The position numbers were made by a program, and so were the translations under genes. From Alsobacter sp045348435 (GTDB taxonomy: Bacteria > Pseudomonadota > Alphaproteobacteria > Rhizobiales > Beijerinckiaceae), in contig NZ_CP157484.1 in assembly GCF_045348435.1 (NCBI RefSeq), positions 3,782,001 to 3,846,000 on the forward strand: DNA of 64,000 nt, read 5' to 3'. Below, piece by piece: positions 30,664 through 39,361 of this stretch (positions within the stretch are counted from its first letter, which is position 1; every line of letters starts with the position of its first letter). The notes beneath the pieces were generated by a model. That model saw only the letters and a program-made list of their open reading frames with translations. It ran no database searches and was not told the DNA's origin.

Positions 30664-33591
30664 ATGGCCAAAGCACCGAAATCCCCCGCGCCGTCCTCCG
30701 GCCGCGACAGCGCGCTCAGCCCGCGCACGCCGCGCTCCAAGGCGTCCAGGCCCGAACTGAAGCCGCTGGACGAGCACCTCGCCGCGCTGCTCAATCCCGG
30801 CATCGCCCGCGAGGCCGCCAAAACGGCCGGCTCCGGCTTCGCCGAGTCGCCGCAGGCCGGCTATGATCCGGACGACGTCGAGGGCGTCGACCCCGCGTTG
30901 GCCCGCAAACTCGGGCTCGATTTCCCCGCCGACGGCGGCGACGGCCGCGCCGCCCCGGGCGCCGCCGCGCGCCGCGCCAAGGCCAACCCACCCCCGGTCG
31001 AGGGCGAGATCCACCCCGGCGACCGCAAGCGCGACGTCGGCCTCTCCCGCGAGGACATCCTCAAGGCCGCCCCCAAGCGCGTGCGCCAGGGCAACATCCT
31101 GCGCGACGGGGACGACGACGACCAGGTCCGCGGCAATGGCCTGGTGGGCGCCACCGCCACCATGGATTCGCTGAAGGCCCTGCTGGAGCAGGGCGATCCC
31201 AATCTGCGCGAGACGAAGCCCTGGACGCCGCATCGCCCGCCCCGGCCGGACAAGTCCGAGGGCGGCGTGCGCTTCGACCTCGTCTCCGAGTTCGAGCCCA
31301 AGGGCGACCAGCCCACCGCCATCGCCGAGCTGGTCGACGGCGTGAAGCGCCACGAACGAGACCAGGTGCTGCTCGGCGTCACCGGCTCGGGCAAGACCTT
31401 CACGATGGCGCAGGTGATCGCCCGCACCAACCGGCCGGCGCTGATCCTCGCCCCCAACAAGACGCTGGCGGCGCAGCTCTATGGCGAGTTCAAGAGCTTC
31501 TTCCCCAACAACGCCGTCGAGTACTTCGTCTCCTACTACGACTACTACCAGCCGGAGGCCTACGTTCCGCGCACCGACACCTATATCGAGAAGGAAAGCT
31601 CGATCAACGAGCAGATCGACCGCATGCGCCACGCCGCCACGCGCGCCCTGCTGGAGCGCGACGACGTCATCATCGTGGCCTCCGTGTCCTGCATCTACGG
31701 CATCGGCTCGGTCGAGACCTACACGGCCATGACCTTCACGGTGAAGATCGGCGAGCGGCTGGACCAGCGCCAGCTCCTCGCCGACCTCACGGCCCTGCAA
31801 TACAAGCGCAGCATGGGCGACTTTTCGCGCGGCGCATTTCGGGTGCGCGGCGACGTCGTCGAGATCTTCCCGGCCCACTACGAGGACCGCGCCTGGCGCA
31901 TCAACCTCTTCGGCGACGAGGTGGAGAGCATCCAGGAATTCGACCCGCTCACCGGCACGAAGTCGGCCGACCTCGAATTCGTGAAGATCTACGCCAACTC
32001 GCACTACGTCACGCCCAAGCCCACGCTGCAGCAGGCCGTCCGCAGCATCAAGGATGAGCTCAAGCATCGCCTGGAGGAGCTCTACCGCATGGGCCGCCTT
32101 CTGGAGGCGCAGCGGCTGGAGCAGCGCACGCTGTTCGACATCGAGATGATGGAGGCCACCGGCTCCTGCGCCGGCATCGAGAACTACTCGCGCTATCTCA
32201 CCGGCCGCCGGCCCGGCGAGCCGCCGCCGACGCTGTTCGAATACCTGCCCGACAACGCCATCGTGTTCACGGACGAGTGCCACGTCACGGTTCCGCAGAT
32301 CGGCGGCATGTACAAAGGCGACTTCCGCCGCAAGGCGACGCTGGCCGAATACGGCTTCCGCCTGCCCTCTTGCATGGACAACCGCCCGCTCCGCTTCGAG
32401 GAGTGGGAGGCCATGCGCCCGCAGACCGTCCATGTCTCGGCCACGCCGGGCACGTGGGAGATGGAGCGCACCGGCGGCGTCTTCGTCGAGCAGGTCATCC
32501 GCCCCACCGGCCTCATCGACCCGGTGATCGACATCCGGCCCGCCCGCGCCCAGGTCGACGACCTACTCGGCGAGGTGCGCGAGGTCGCGGCCCATGGCTA
32601 CCGCACGCTCGTCACCGTGCTCACCAAGCGCATGGCCGAGGACCTCACCGAGTACCTGCACGAGAACGGCGTGCGGGTGCGCTACATGCACTCCGACATC
32701 GACACGATCGAGCGCATCGAGATCCTGCGCGACCTGCGGTTGGGCGCCTTCGACGTGCTGGTGGGCATCAACCTGCTGCGCGAGGGACTCGACATTCCCG
32801 AATGCGGCCTCGTCGCCATCCTGGACGCCGACAAGGAGGGCTTCCTGCGCTCCGAGACGTCGCTGATCCAGACCATCGGCCGCGCCGCCCGCAACGTCGA
32901 CGGCAAGGTCATCCTCTACGCCGACCAGGTCACCGGCTCCATGGACCGCGCCATCCAGGAAACCAACCGCCGCCGCGAAAAGCAGCGCGCCTGGAACGAG
33001 GCCAACGGCATCACGCCCGAGAGCGTGAAGCGCAACATCGGCGACATCCTGGAAAGCGTCTACGAGCGCGACCACGTCCGCGTCGACACCGGCGTCGCCA
33101 AGGAAGGCGCGCTGGTCGGCCACAACATGAAGGCCACGCTGGCCGATCTCGAAAAGAAGATGCGCGAGGCCGCGGCCAACCTCGACTTCGAGGTCGCGGC
33201 CCGCCTGCGCGACGAGATCAAGCGCCTGCAGGCCACCGAGCTCGTGCTCGCCGCCGACCCCATGGCGACGCAGACGCAGGTGGACGAGAAGACCGGCGGC
33301 TACGCCGGCCCCAAGAAATACGGCCGCGCCGGCAACCTGCCCCCGGTCGAGCCCAAGCGCGGCCGCGGCGCCGGAACGACCGGCGACCACCGCTTTCCGG
33401 ACGGCCCCCGCTTCTCCGACGACACGCCCACCGACCTGCCGCCCACCCGCGCCCGCAAGCCCACTTTGGACGAGATGGGCCCCCACAATCTCGGCGGCGG
33501 CCTCGGCCGCCCCCTCGGCGGCGAAGCCGCCGCCCGCAGCAAGGCCGGCCGCCCCGGCACCCGCGCGTTCCGGGGCGGCAAGAAGGGGTAG
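30664..33591 (+). CDS. uvrB: Excinuclease ABC subunit B UvrB with long N-terminal extension
   Basis: A 975-residue protein. The UvrB core (about residues 200-860) verifies DNA damage and loads UvrC in nucleotide excision repair. It has the family opening FDLVSEFEPKGDQPTAIAEL, Walker A GVTGSGKTFTMAQ, the damage-probing beta-hairpin YFVSYYDYYQPEAYVP and helicase motif VI QTIGRAARNVDGKVILY. The C-terminal UVR domain is LEKKMREAAANLDFEVAARL. The first 200 residues are polar and Pro/Lys/Asp-rich with no known domain, and a ~115-residue Gly/Pro/Arg tail follows the UVR domain. E. coli UvrB is 673 residues. ATG 30664 is chosen; the frame opens at 30544. Confidence 0.96.
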   Translation: MAKAPKSPAPSSGRDSALSPRTPRSKASRPELKPLDEHLAALLNPGIAREAAKTAGSGFAESPQAGYDPDDVEGVDPALARKLGLDFPADGGDGRAAPGAAARRAKANPPPVEGEIHPGDRKRDVGLSREDILKAAPKRVRQGNILRDGDDDDQVRGNGLVGATATMDSLKALLEQGDPNLRETKPWTPHRPPRPDKSEGGVRFDLVSEFEPKGDQPTAIAELVDGVKRHERDQVLLGVTGSGKTFTMAQVIARTNRPALILAPNKTLAAQLYGEFKSFFPNNAVEYFVSYYDYYQPEAYVPRTDTYIEKESSINEQIDRMRHAATRALLERDDVIIVASVSCIYGIGSVETYTAMTFTVKIGERLDQRQLLADLTALQYKRSMGDFSRGAFRVRGDVVEIFPAHYEDRAWRINLFGDEVESIQEFDPLTGTKSADLEFVKIYANSHYVTPKPTLQQAVRSIKDELKHRLEELYRMGRLLEAQRLEQRTLFDIEMMEATGSCAGIENYSRYLTGRRPGEPPPTLFEYLPDNAIVFTDECHVTVPQIGGMYKGDFRRKATLAEYGFRLPSCMDNRPLRFEEWEAMRPQTVHVSATPGTWEMERTGGVFVEQVIRPTGLIDPVIDIRPARAQVDDLLGEVREVAAHGYRTLVTVLTKRMAEDLTEYLHENGVRVRYMHSDIDTIERIEILRDLRLGAFDVLVGINLLREGLDIPECGLVAILDADKEGFLRSETSLIQTIGRAARNVDGKVILYADQVTGSMDRAIQETNRRREKQRAWNEANGITPESVKRNIGDILESVYERDHVRVDTGVAKEGALVGHNMKATLADLEKKMREAAANLDFEVAARLRDEIKRLQATELVLAADPMATQTQVDEKTGGYAGPKKYGRAGNLPPVEPKRGRGAGTTGDHRFPDGPRFSDDTPTDLPPTRARKPTLDEMGPHNLGGGLGRPLGGEAAARSKAGRPGTRAFRGGKKG

Positions 33592-33618
33592 CGGCCAGCT
33601 CGCGCGTCGCCCCACCAC

Positions 33619-33669
33619 CCCCTTATCCTGAGGAGCAGCCCCCTGAGGGCCTGCGTCTCGAAGGGCGGA
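33619..33669. repeat. Palindromic repeat family B, copy 1
   Basis: CCCTTATCCTGAGGAGC ... GCGTCTCGAAGGGCGG spans the gap between uvrB and the PilZ gene. It is the reverse orientation of copies at 50508 and 56512. The termini pair with each other, and an inner stem around AGGGCCTGC varies between copies. Confidence 0.8.
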
Positions 33670-33773
33670 GGCTCCAGAGCGCACCACCCGCTCAGCCTCC
33701 CGGACCCCCTCAGCCCAGTCCGCCGGCCGCTGTCGTCAATTGTCATTTAATATTTTCTCTCTAAATTCTAGTC

Positions 33774-34151
33774 ATGTCTCAGAATCACCCAGGTCCCGAC
33801 GGCGGCGCGAACAAGCGTTTGCATCCACGGCAGCGGACGATCCTGCCTGGGCGGGTGATGTTCGACCATGGGCGCAACAGCATCGAATGCGTGATCCGCA
33901 ACCTGTCGGCGGGCGGCGCGCGGCTGCAGATCAGTCCCGCCGTGATGGTGCCGAGCCGGTTCGAACTCGTGGATGGCAAGTCGGGGCAGCGCCGGATGGT
34001 GCGCCAGGTGTGGCGCGCGGGCGACCTGATGGGCGTCGCCTTCGAGACCGCCCCGGAGGCGCCGCCAAGGCCCACGCCGGCGGACGACGAGACGTTGCGG
34101 CAAGAGAACGCTGCGCTGAAGTCGCGAGTGCAGCAGCTCAGCGAGGGCTGA
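33774..34151 (+). CDS. PilZ domain protein
   Basis: A 125-residue protein with a single PilZ domain, which binds cyclic di-GMP. The ligand-binding basic motif is at KRLHPRQRTILPG (~14-26) and the second motif is NLSAGGARLQIS (~43-54, family pattern (D/N)xSxxG). The strand MGVAFET ends the domain. A predicted coiled coil at the C-terminus (DDETLRQENAALKSRVQQLS) may mediate dimerisation. Target is unknown. It is a single-gene unit with an AT-rich upstream region (33737-33770). Confidence 0.9.
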   Translation: MSQNHPGPDGGANKRLHPRQRTILPGRVMFDHGRNSIECVIRNLSAGGARLQISPAVMVPSRFELVDGKSGQRRMVRQVWRAGDLMGVAFETAPEAPPRPTPADDETLRQENAALKSRVQQLSEG

Positions 34152-34249
34152 CGCACCGCCCGGGCGGGCGGTGACGCGGCGCCGCAGGGCCTCGACGCGG
34201 GCGCGTCGCGCTCCACCTTGGGAAAGACGCCGCCGCCGAGAGCTCCGCC

Positions 34250-34765
34250 ATGATCCGACCTGTCCCCCTGCCGCCCGGCCCCGGCCAGGAAAGCGTCTGG
34301 GACTACCCGCGCCCGGCCATCGTCCAGCCCTCGACCCGCCGGGTCGAGGTCGTGTTCGGCGGCGAGATCCTGGCCGACACGCGCGCCGCCTGGCGGGCGC
34401 TGGAGACGAGCCATCCGCCGACCTACTACCTGCCCCCGCAGGACGTCAGGATGGACCGGCTGGTTCCCCTTCCGGGCGTCGGCAGCGTCTGCGAGTGGAA
34501 GGGGCCGGCGGTCTATTTCGACATCGTCGCGCCGCAGCCGGCGGGGCCGCCGCGCATCGCCCGCCGGGCCGCCTGGGCCTATCCGCGCCCGACGCCCGCC
34601 TTCGCGGCGATCGCCGGCTACATCGCGCTCTATCCGGGGCTGATGGACGCCTGCCGGGTGGACGGCGAGCCCGTGCGCCCGCAGGAGGGCGGGTTCTATG
34701 GCGGCTGGATCACGCCCGACGTGGTCGGGCCGTTCAAGGGCGGCCCCGGCACGCAAGGGTGGTGA
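34250..34765 (+). CDS. DUF427 domain protein
   Basis: A 171-residue soluble protein of the DUF427 family. Family segments include ESVWDYPRPAIVQPSTRRVE (~14-33), VVFGGEILADTRAAWRALET (~34-53), SHPPTYYLPPQDVRMDRLVP (~54-73) and CEWKGPAVYFDI (~82-93). The last third repeats a second half-motif (IAGYIALYPGLMDACRVDGE). The biochemical role of the family is not established. It is monocistronic, between PilZ and the converging RNase T2 gene. Confidence 0.9.
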   Translation: MIRPVPLPPGPGQESVWDYPRPAIVQPSTRRVEVVFGGEILADTRAAWRALETSHPPTYYLPPQDVRMDRLVPLPGVGSVCEWKGPAVYFDIVAPQPAGPPRIARRAAWAYPRPTPAFAAIAGYIALYPGLMDACRVDGEPVRPQEGGFYGGWITPDVVGPFKGGPGTQGW

Positions 34766-34816
34766 GTCGCATGTCTTGGCGCGAAAAGCCGGCTTCCACC
34801 GGCTCTCAGGCGCTCT

Positions 34817-35530
34817 CTAGCGGACCGCCGGGACCTTGATCTCGCGCGCGCGGCAGCCGCGGCGGTCGATCTCGCGGCAGGCCTGGAATTGCCGCAGGTC
34901 CTTGCTGAAGCAGATGCGGACCTCCTGCAACGTCTCGTTGCGGCAGGCGACGCTCATCATGTCGACGCGTAGGCCCGGATTGGCGGCCACGAAGGCGCGC
35001 TCCAGGTCGATGGCCGTCCAGGTCTGGTCGGCGGCGGGCTCCTTCAGGCCGGGCGGGATCACGACCTTGTCGCGGGCGGCGCGGACCGAGGAGAAGTAGT
35101 CGGTCGGGCTCTGGCCCGAACAGACGCCGTGCTTGCGCCATTCATAGCGGGCGAGGCCTTCGTCCGGGAACACGCCCTTGGCGGCCTCGACGGCGATGCG
35201 GGACGGCGAGCGTCCGGCCGGCGAGCACTCGGACGGGAAGCCGCGCTCATATTGCGGCCAGAGCCCATGCACGACGAAGCCGAGCTTCGAGCCGGAGCGG
35301 CACTGGTCGCGCCCCTTGTCGTCGCCGCCCCCGACCGAGCAGAAGCCCGGTGACCAGGACAGCGCCAGAACGTAGAAGTCGAAATCGCCGGCCGCGCCGC
35401 CGCGGCGCTCGCCGCCCTCCTGGGCGCTGGCCGGGCCGGCCGCCGACAGGCCGCTGGCCGCCATGAGCCACGCAAGAGCGCACGCCCGCAGGACCCGGCC
35501 CGCGGCGTGGACAGTTCGCCCGAATGACAT
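34817..35530 (-). CDS. Secreted ribonuclease T2 family protein
   Basis: A 237-residue exported nuclease. The signal peptide covers residues 1-~36 (ALAWLMAASGLSAAGPASAQ). Both catalytic segments are intact: CAS I VVHGLWPQY with His88 and CAS II YEWRKHGVC with Glu130, Lys133 and His134. Cysteines at typical positions should form disulfides. It would cleave single-stranded RNA in the periplasm or outside the cell. ATG 35530 immediately precedes the signal peptide; the frame continues upstream to 35725 but is unrelated. The secreted cysteine protein gene lies 116 bases upstream on the same strand. Confidence 0.94.
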   Translation of the reverse strand: MSFGRTVHAAGRVLRACALAWLMAASGLSAAGPASAQEGGERRGGAAGDFDFYVLALSWSPGFCSVGGGDDKGRDQCRSGSKLGFVVHGLWPQYERGFPSECSPAGRSPSRIAVEAAKGVFPDEGLARYEWRKHGVCSGQSPTDYFSSVRAARDKVVIPPGLKEPAADQTWTAIDLERAFVAANPGLRVDMMSVACRNETLQEVRICFSKDLRQFQACREIDRRGCRAREIKVPAVR

Positions 35531-35646
35531 GGGAATGCTCCGATTGAGAAAATGCGAGGCGCTGAAATCGATGCTGAAACGTCGGGGAGAGGAGCCGCCC
35601 AAGGGGGGCCCCGGGGGGCGGCCCGAAACGACGGGCCACCGCAAGG

Positions 35647-36174
35647 TCAGGGCCGCGCCATCTTGCAGGCCGGCGAATAGGCGCGCTCGCGGTCGAAGCC
35701 GGTCACGCAATACTCCACGCCCCAACCCCAGCCGATGAAGCCGAGATCCTCCGCGACCGAGTAGTCGATGCGGTGGCGGCGTCCGTCATTGACCACCACG
35801 GTCCCGGTGCAGAACAGGCGGGGGATGTAGTCCAGGCCCCAGGGCCGGAAGCCCAGCACCCGGACCGTCTCGAAGGACACGATGGCGGCGGAGGAATTCC
35901 AGTAGCTGCTCTCGGTCTCGGAGAACCGGTCCTGGATCTTCGACAGGACGGCCGGATCCGCGCAGGCGGGGATGTTGGCCGGATAGGCGCTGTAGGGCAG
36001 CGTCCAGCGCTCGGCCGGGTAACGATCCTCGGCGGAGGCGGTGGACGCCAGGGACGTGGCGAGAAGCGCCGCCCCGACGAGCGCCGATGCGGCCGTGGCC
36101 CGACGGCCGGCCGTCAGAACCCCCGCCCCATGGACGCCGGCCGCCCGGCCGCGCCCCGATTTCATGCTTCGCAT
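35647..36174 (-). CDS. Secreted hypothetical protein
   Basis: A 175-residue protein with a long basic N-terminus and a signal sequence (~28-50, ASALVGAALLATSLASTASA). The mature part is rich in aromatic residues with four cysteines (IPACADPAVLSKIQDRFSET, RLFCTGTVVVNDGRRHRIDY, WGVEYCVTGF, SPACKMARP). That suggests a disulfide-stabilised periplasmic fold. Family not recognised by name. Start candidates are ATG 36174 (supported by GGAGCAGG) and ATG 36165. It may share a transcript with RNase T2 downstream. Confidence 0.8.
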   Translation of the reverse strand: MRSMKSGRGRAAGVHGAGVLTAGRRATAASALVGAALLATSLASTASAEDRYPAERWTLPYSAYPANIPACADPAVLSKIQDRFSETESSYWNSSAAIVSFETVRVLGFRPWGLDYIPRLFCTGTVVVNDGRRHRIDYSVAEDLGFIGWGWGVEYCVTGFDRERAYSPACKMARP

Positions 36175-36292
36175 CAACCTGCTCCGGTACACTCCGCCTC
36201 ACGATGCGGAAGCGTCGCCATGGGGTCAAGTGCACGGCGGACACGCCGGCCCACAATCATGGCGGGAATCGCCGGCCCGCTCGCTGTGGTCG

Positions 36293-36823
36293 TCAGAGCG
36301 ACGCGGCGGCGCGGGCGGCCTGGTCGTAATGGCCCGACAGCGCCCGCATGGTGGAGGCCACCTCCGACAGCTGCTTCTCGTCGAAACCGAAGCCCTTGAC
36401 GGCCTTCACGAGCAAACCCTCGCGGATCTCGCGATACCGGGCGCAGGCCTCCGCCCCCGGGGCGGTGATCGCGATCGTCTTCTCCTTGCCGGCCTTGCCG
36501 CTCTTCACCAGCCGGAGACGCTCCAGCTTCTTCACCGCATAGGTGACGAGGTGCGTATCCTCGATGTTGAGCACGAGGCAGATGTCGGCCAGCCGCTTGG
36601 CCTTGCCGCGGTGGTTGACGTTGTGCAGCACCAGCACGTCCAGCGCCGACAGGTCCGGAAAGCCCGCCGCCGCCATGGCGCGCACCATCCAGCGGTGGAA
36701 GGCGTGCGAGGCCAGGATCAGCCCGAACTCGAACTCGGATAGCGCCGGCAGCGCGCCCGAGGCGAGGTGCGCCGAGGAGACGATGGGTCCGAGATCGGAT
36801 GAGCTGCGCGGGCGTTCGGGCAT
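36293..36823 (-). CDS. Winged-helix (MarR-like) transcriptional regulator
   Basis: A 176-residue DNA-binding protein. Its central winged helix (~55-130) shows DLSALDVLVLHNVNHRGKAK, RLADICLVLNIEDTHLVTYA and the wing KLERLRLVKSGKAGKEKTIA, as in MarR-related regulators. The opening LSEFEFGLILASHAFHRWMV is characteristic of a conserved alphaproteobacterial group. ATG 36823 is chosen. An in-frame ATG at 36871 exists, but it lies inside palindromic repeat A, so it is probably not the original start. The TRAP operon, read in the same direction, lies upstream and could be its target. Confidence 0.88.
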   Translation of the reverse strand: MPERPRSSSDLGPIVSSAHLASGALPALSEFEFGLILASHAFHRWMVRAMAAAGFPDLSALDVLVLHNVNHRGKAKRLADICLVLNIEDTHLVTYAVKKLERLRLVKSGKAGKEKTIAITAPGAEACARYREIREGLLVKAVKGFGFDEKQLSEVASTMRALSGHYDQAARAAASL

Positions 36824-36863
36824 GGGTTTCGCTGGTTCGACCAGTGGGGCGCATTCACTCTCC

Positions 36864-36976
36864 GCCGTCATCCCCGGCGCGCCGAAGGCGCGGGAAGGGG
36901 ATCCAGCGGAGCGGCGCCGAAAGAGTCTGGATTCCCTTCCCCTGCGCGGCTTCGCCGCTCCGGCCGGGGATGACGG
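36864..36976. repeat. Palindromic repeat family A, copy 1
   Basis: The element is bounded by CCGTCATCCCCGG and CCGGGGATGACGG. Inside, GGGAAGGGGATCCAG pairs with CTGGATTCCCTTCCC. It lies between dctP and the MarR-like gene, 39 bases past the dctP stop codon. A second copy is at 40168. Confidence 0.9.
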
Positions 36977-37015
36977 GACAATGGAGGGGCGGCCCCTGCA
37001 GGCCGCCCGTCGTCG

Positions 37016-38005
37016 TCACATCTTCTTGTAGGCGTCCACCACGGCCTGGCCGTCGGCGCCGGCCTTCTTGATCCAGTCGGCGGTGAGTTGCTCGCCGATC
37101 TTCTTGAAGCCCTCGGCCAGCGCCGGGCTCGGGGCCTGCACCTTCATGCCCTTGGAGGCGAGCTGGTCGAGGTACCACTTGGTCTTGTCCTCGGAGAGCT
37201 TCCAGCCACGCTCCTGGGCGGCGGCGGCCGCCTTCATGACGACGTCCTGGGTGGCCTTGTCGAGCGCGTCGAAGGCGGCCTTGTTGACGAAGATGAGGTT
37301 CTTGGGCAGCCAGGCCTGGGTGTCGTAGAAGTGGTCGAGGCTCTCCCACACCTTGCTGTCATAGCCGGTCGCGCCGGAGGACATGAAGGAGTTCACCACG
37401 CCGGTGGCCAGCGCCTGCGGCAGTTCGGCCGCCTGGATGGTGACCGACTGCGCGCCGACGAGCTCGCCGATGCGCGCCGTGCCGACATTGTAGGAGCGCC
37501 ACTTCAGGCCCTTCATGTCCTCGACGGCGTTCAGGTCCTTCTTGGCGTAGATGCCCTGCGGCGGCCACGGCACGGCGTAGAGGGTGACCAGACCCTGGCT
37601 GGCCAGCTTCTTCTCCACGGCCGGGCGGGACGCGTCCCAGAGCTTCTTGGAGTCCTTGAAGCTGGAGGCCAGGAACGGCACGACGTCGACGCCGAAGATC
37701 GGGTCCTCGTTTTCGTGCAGCGACATCAGCACCTCGCCGATCTGCGCCTGGCCGGTCGCGACCGCGCGCTTGATCTCGGGCGCCTTGAACAGCGACGCGT
37801 TGGCGTGGATCGTGATCACGAGCTTGCCGCCGCTGCCGCTCTCCACGTCCTTGACGAACTGGGCGAGGTTCTCGGTGTGGAGGTTGTCGATCGGGTAGGC
37901 GGTCGGCAGGTTCCACTTGGTCTGCGCCGCGGCGGGCGCGGCGATGGCCAGCGCGCCGAAGCCGGCGAGGATGGCGGAGATCGCGAAGGTGCGCGGTGTC
38001 GTCAT
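37016..38005 (-). CDS. dctP: TRAP transporter substrate-binding protein (DctP family)
   Basis: A 329-residue periplasmic binding protein of a tripartite ATP-independent transporter. A Sec signal peptide (AILAGFGALAIAAPAAAQ) ends near residue 28. DctP features are IKRAVATGQAQIGEVLMSLH (~78-97), the carboxylate-binding region around WRSYNVGTARIGELVGAQSV (~168-187) with its Arg, and AELPQALATGVVNSFMSSGA (~192-211). Substrates are usually organic acids; here a ligand related to the neighbouring oxoprolinase is possible but not shown. It is the last gene of dctQ-dctM-dctP, 36 bases after dctM. Confidence 0.95.
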   Translation of the reverse strand: MTTPRTFAISAILAGFGALAIAAPAAAQTKWNLPTAYPIDNLHTENLAQFVKDVESGSGGKLVITIHANASLFKAPEIKRAVATGQAQIGEVLMSLHENEDPIFGVDVVPFLASSFKDSKKLWDASRPAVEKKLASQGLVTLYAVPWPPQGIYAKKDLNAVEDMKGLKWRSYNVGTARIGELVGAQSVTIQAAELPQALATGVVNSFMSSGATGYDSKVWESLDHFYDTQAWLPKNLIFVNKAAFDALDKATQDVVMKAAAAAQERGWKLSEDKTKWYLDQLASKGMKVQAPSPALAEGFKKIGEQLTADWIKKAGADGQAVVDAYKKM

Positions 38006-38041
38006 GCTGGGTGTCCTCGTTCGGCGGGTCAGTCGGGCAGG

Positions 38042-39358
38042 TCAGTCAGGGAAGGCGAGCTTCGGCAGGTAGAGCACGATCTGCGGAAAGGTCGTGATGA
38101 TCAATACGGCGACGTTCAGCAGGATGAAGAACGGGAACGCCGCCTTGGCGATGGTCATCGTGTCCTTGCCGCTCATGTTCTGCAGCACGAACAGGTTGAA
38201 CCCGACCGGCGGCGTGATCTGCGCCATCTCGACATGGATGATGAGGTAGACGCCGAACCAGACGAGGTCGAACCCCGCCTGCTTCACCATCGGCAGCACG
38301 ATTACGGCCGTGAGCACGATCATCGAGATGCCGTCGATGAGGCAGCCCAGGATGATGTACATGCAGGTCAGCGCCAGCACGAGCATGTGCGGCGAGAGCT
38401 GCTGGCCCTTCACCCACTCGGCCAGCGCGGCCGGGATGCCGGTGAACGCCATCGCGGCGGTGGTGAAGGCCGCGCCGGCCAGGATCAGCATGATCATGCA
38501 GGTGAGGCGGGTGGCGCTCATCACGCTGTCGAAGAACGCCTCGCGGGTCAGCGTGCCGCTCCACCATGCGAGCCCCAGCGCGCCGGTGACGCCCCAGGCT
38601 GCGCATTCGGTGGCGGTCGCGAAGCCGAGGATCAGCGACAGGAACACCACCGCGATCAGCAGCATGCAGGGCAGCAGCTTCGCCGATTGGCGCAGCTTGT
38701 CCATGAACGGCATCGAGGGATCGCGCGGCGGCTGCTTGTCGGGGTTCAGCAGCGCCCAGATGATGACGTAGCCCATGTAGAGCGCCATCACGAGCAGGCC
38801 GGGCAGGAAGCCGCCCAGGAAGACCTGAAGCACCGAGACGTTCGCCGTCACGGCGTAGACCACCATCGGGATCGAGGGCGGGATCAGGAGGCCGAGGGTG
38901 CCCGAGCCCGCCAGCGTGCCGAGGCTCATGCGGGCGTCGTAGCCGCGCTTCTCCAGCTCCGGCAGCGCGATCTTGCCGATGGTCGCGCAGGTCGCCGCCG
39001 AGGAGCCGGACACGGCCGCGAAGATGCCGCAGCCGATGATGTTGGTGTGGATGAGCCGGCCCGGCAGCCATTGCAGCCAGGGCGACAGGCCCCGGAACAT
39101 CTGCTCGGACAAGCGGGTGCGGAACAGGATCTCGCCCATCCAGATGAACAGCGGCAGCGCCGCCAGCGTCCACGACGCTGAGGCGCTCCACACCGTGGTG
39201 GCGAGCACCTGCCCGATCGGCACGTTGGTGCTGAGCACCATCGCCAGGAGGCCAACGAGGCCGAGGCCGACCGCGATCCACACCCCGCTCGCCAGGATGA
39301 CGACCAGGAATCCCAGCAGGATCATCGACAGTTCGGGAAGCGGAATGGCTCCGAACAT
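38042..39358 (-). CDS. dctM: TRAP transporter large permease (DctM family)
   Basis: A 438-residue inner-membrane protein with about 12 helices, the sodium-coupled translocation subunit. Typical segments are MGEILFRTRLSEQMFRGLSP (~74-93), GCGIFAAVSGSSAATCATIG (~109-128), GSGTLGLLIPPSIPMVVYAV (~153-172) and the C-terminal EMAQITPPVGFNLFVLQNMS (~385-404). Length and topology are normal. Its start lies 3 bases after the dctQ stop, so translation is probably coupled. Confidence 0.96.
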   Translation of the reverse strand: MFGAIPLPELSMILLGFLVVILASGVWIAVGLGLVGLLAMVLSTNVPIGQVLATTVWSASASWTLAALPLFIWMGEILFRTRLSEQMFRGLSPWLQWLPGRLIHTNIIGCGIFAAVSGSSAATCATIGKIALPELEKRGYDARMSLGTLAGSGTLGLLIPPSIPMVVYAVTANVSVLQVFLGGFLPGLLVMALYMGYVIIWALLNPDKQPPRDPSMPFMDKLRQSAKLLPCMLLIAVVFLSLILGFATATECAAWGVTGALGLAWWSGTLTREAFFDSVMSATRLTCMIMLILAGAAFTTAAMAFTGIPAALAEWVKGQQLSPHMLVLALTCMYIILGCLIDGISMIVLTAVIVLPMVKQAGFDLVWFGVYLIIHVEMAQITPPVGFNLFVLQNMSGKDTMTIAKAAFPFFILLNVAVLIITTFPQIVLYLPKLAFPD

Positions 39359-39361
39359 GGC

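Noticed and set aside
33619..33669. Palindromic repeats as CRISPR repeats
   Set aside because: Copies are many kilobases apart, self-complementary over their full length and not separated by regular spacers; no cas gene is present.
36824..36871. Longer start (ATG 36871) for the MarR-like regulator
   Set aside because: That ATG and the next codons lie within palindromic repeat A and have no ribosome site, so the extension is probably an accident of the repeat.
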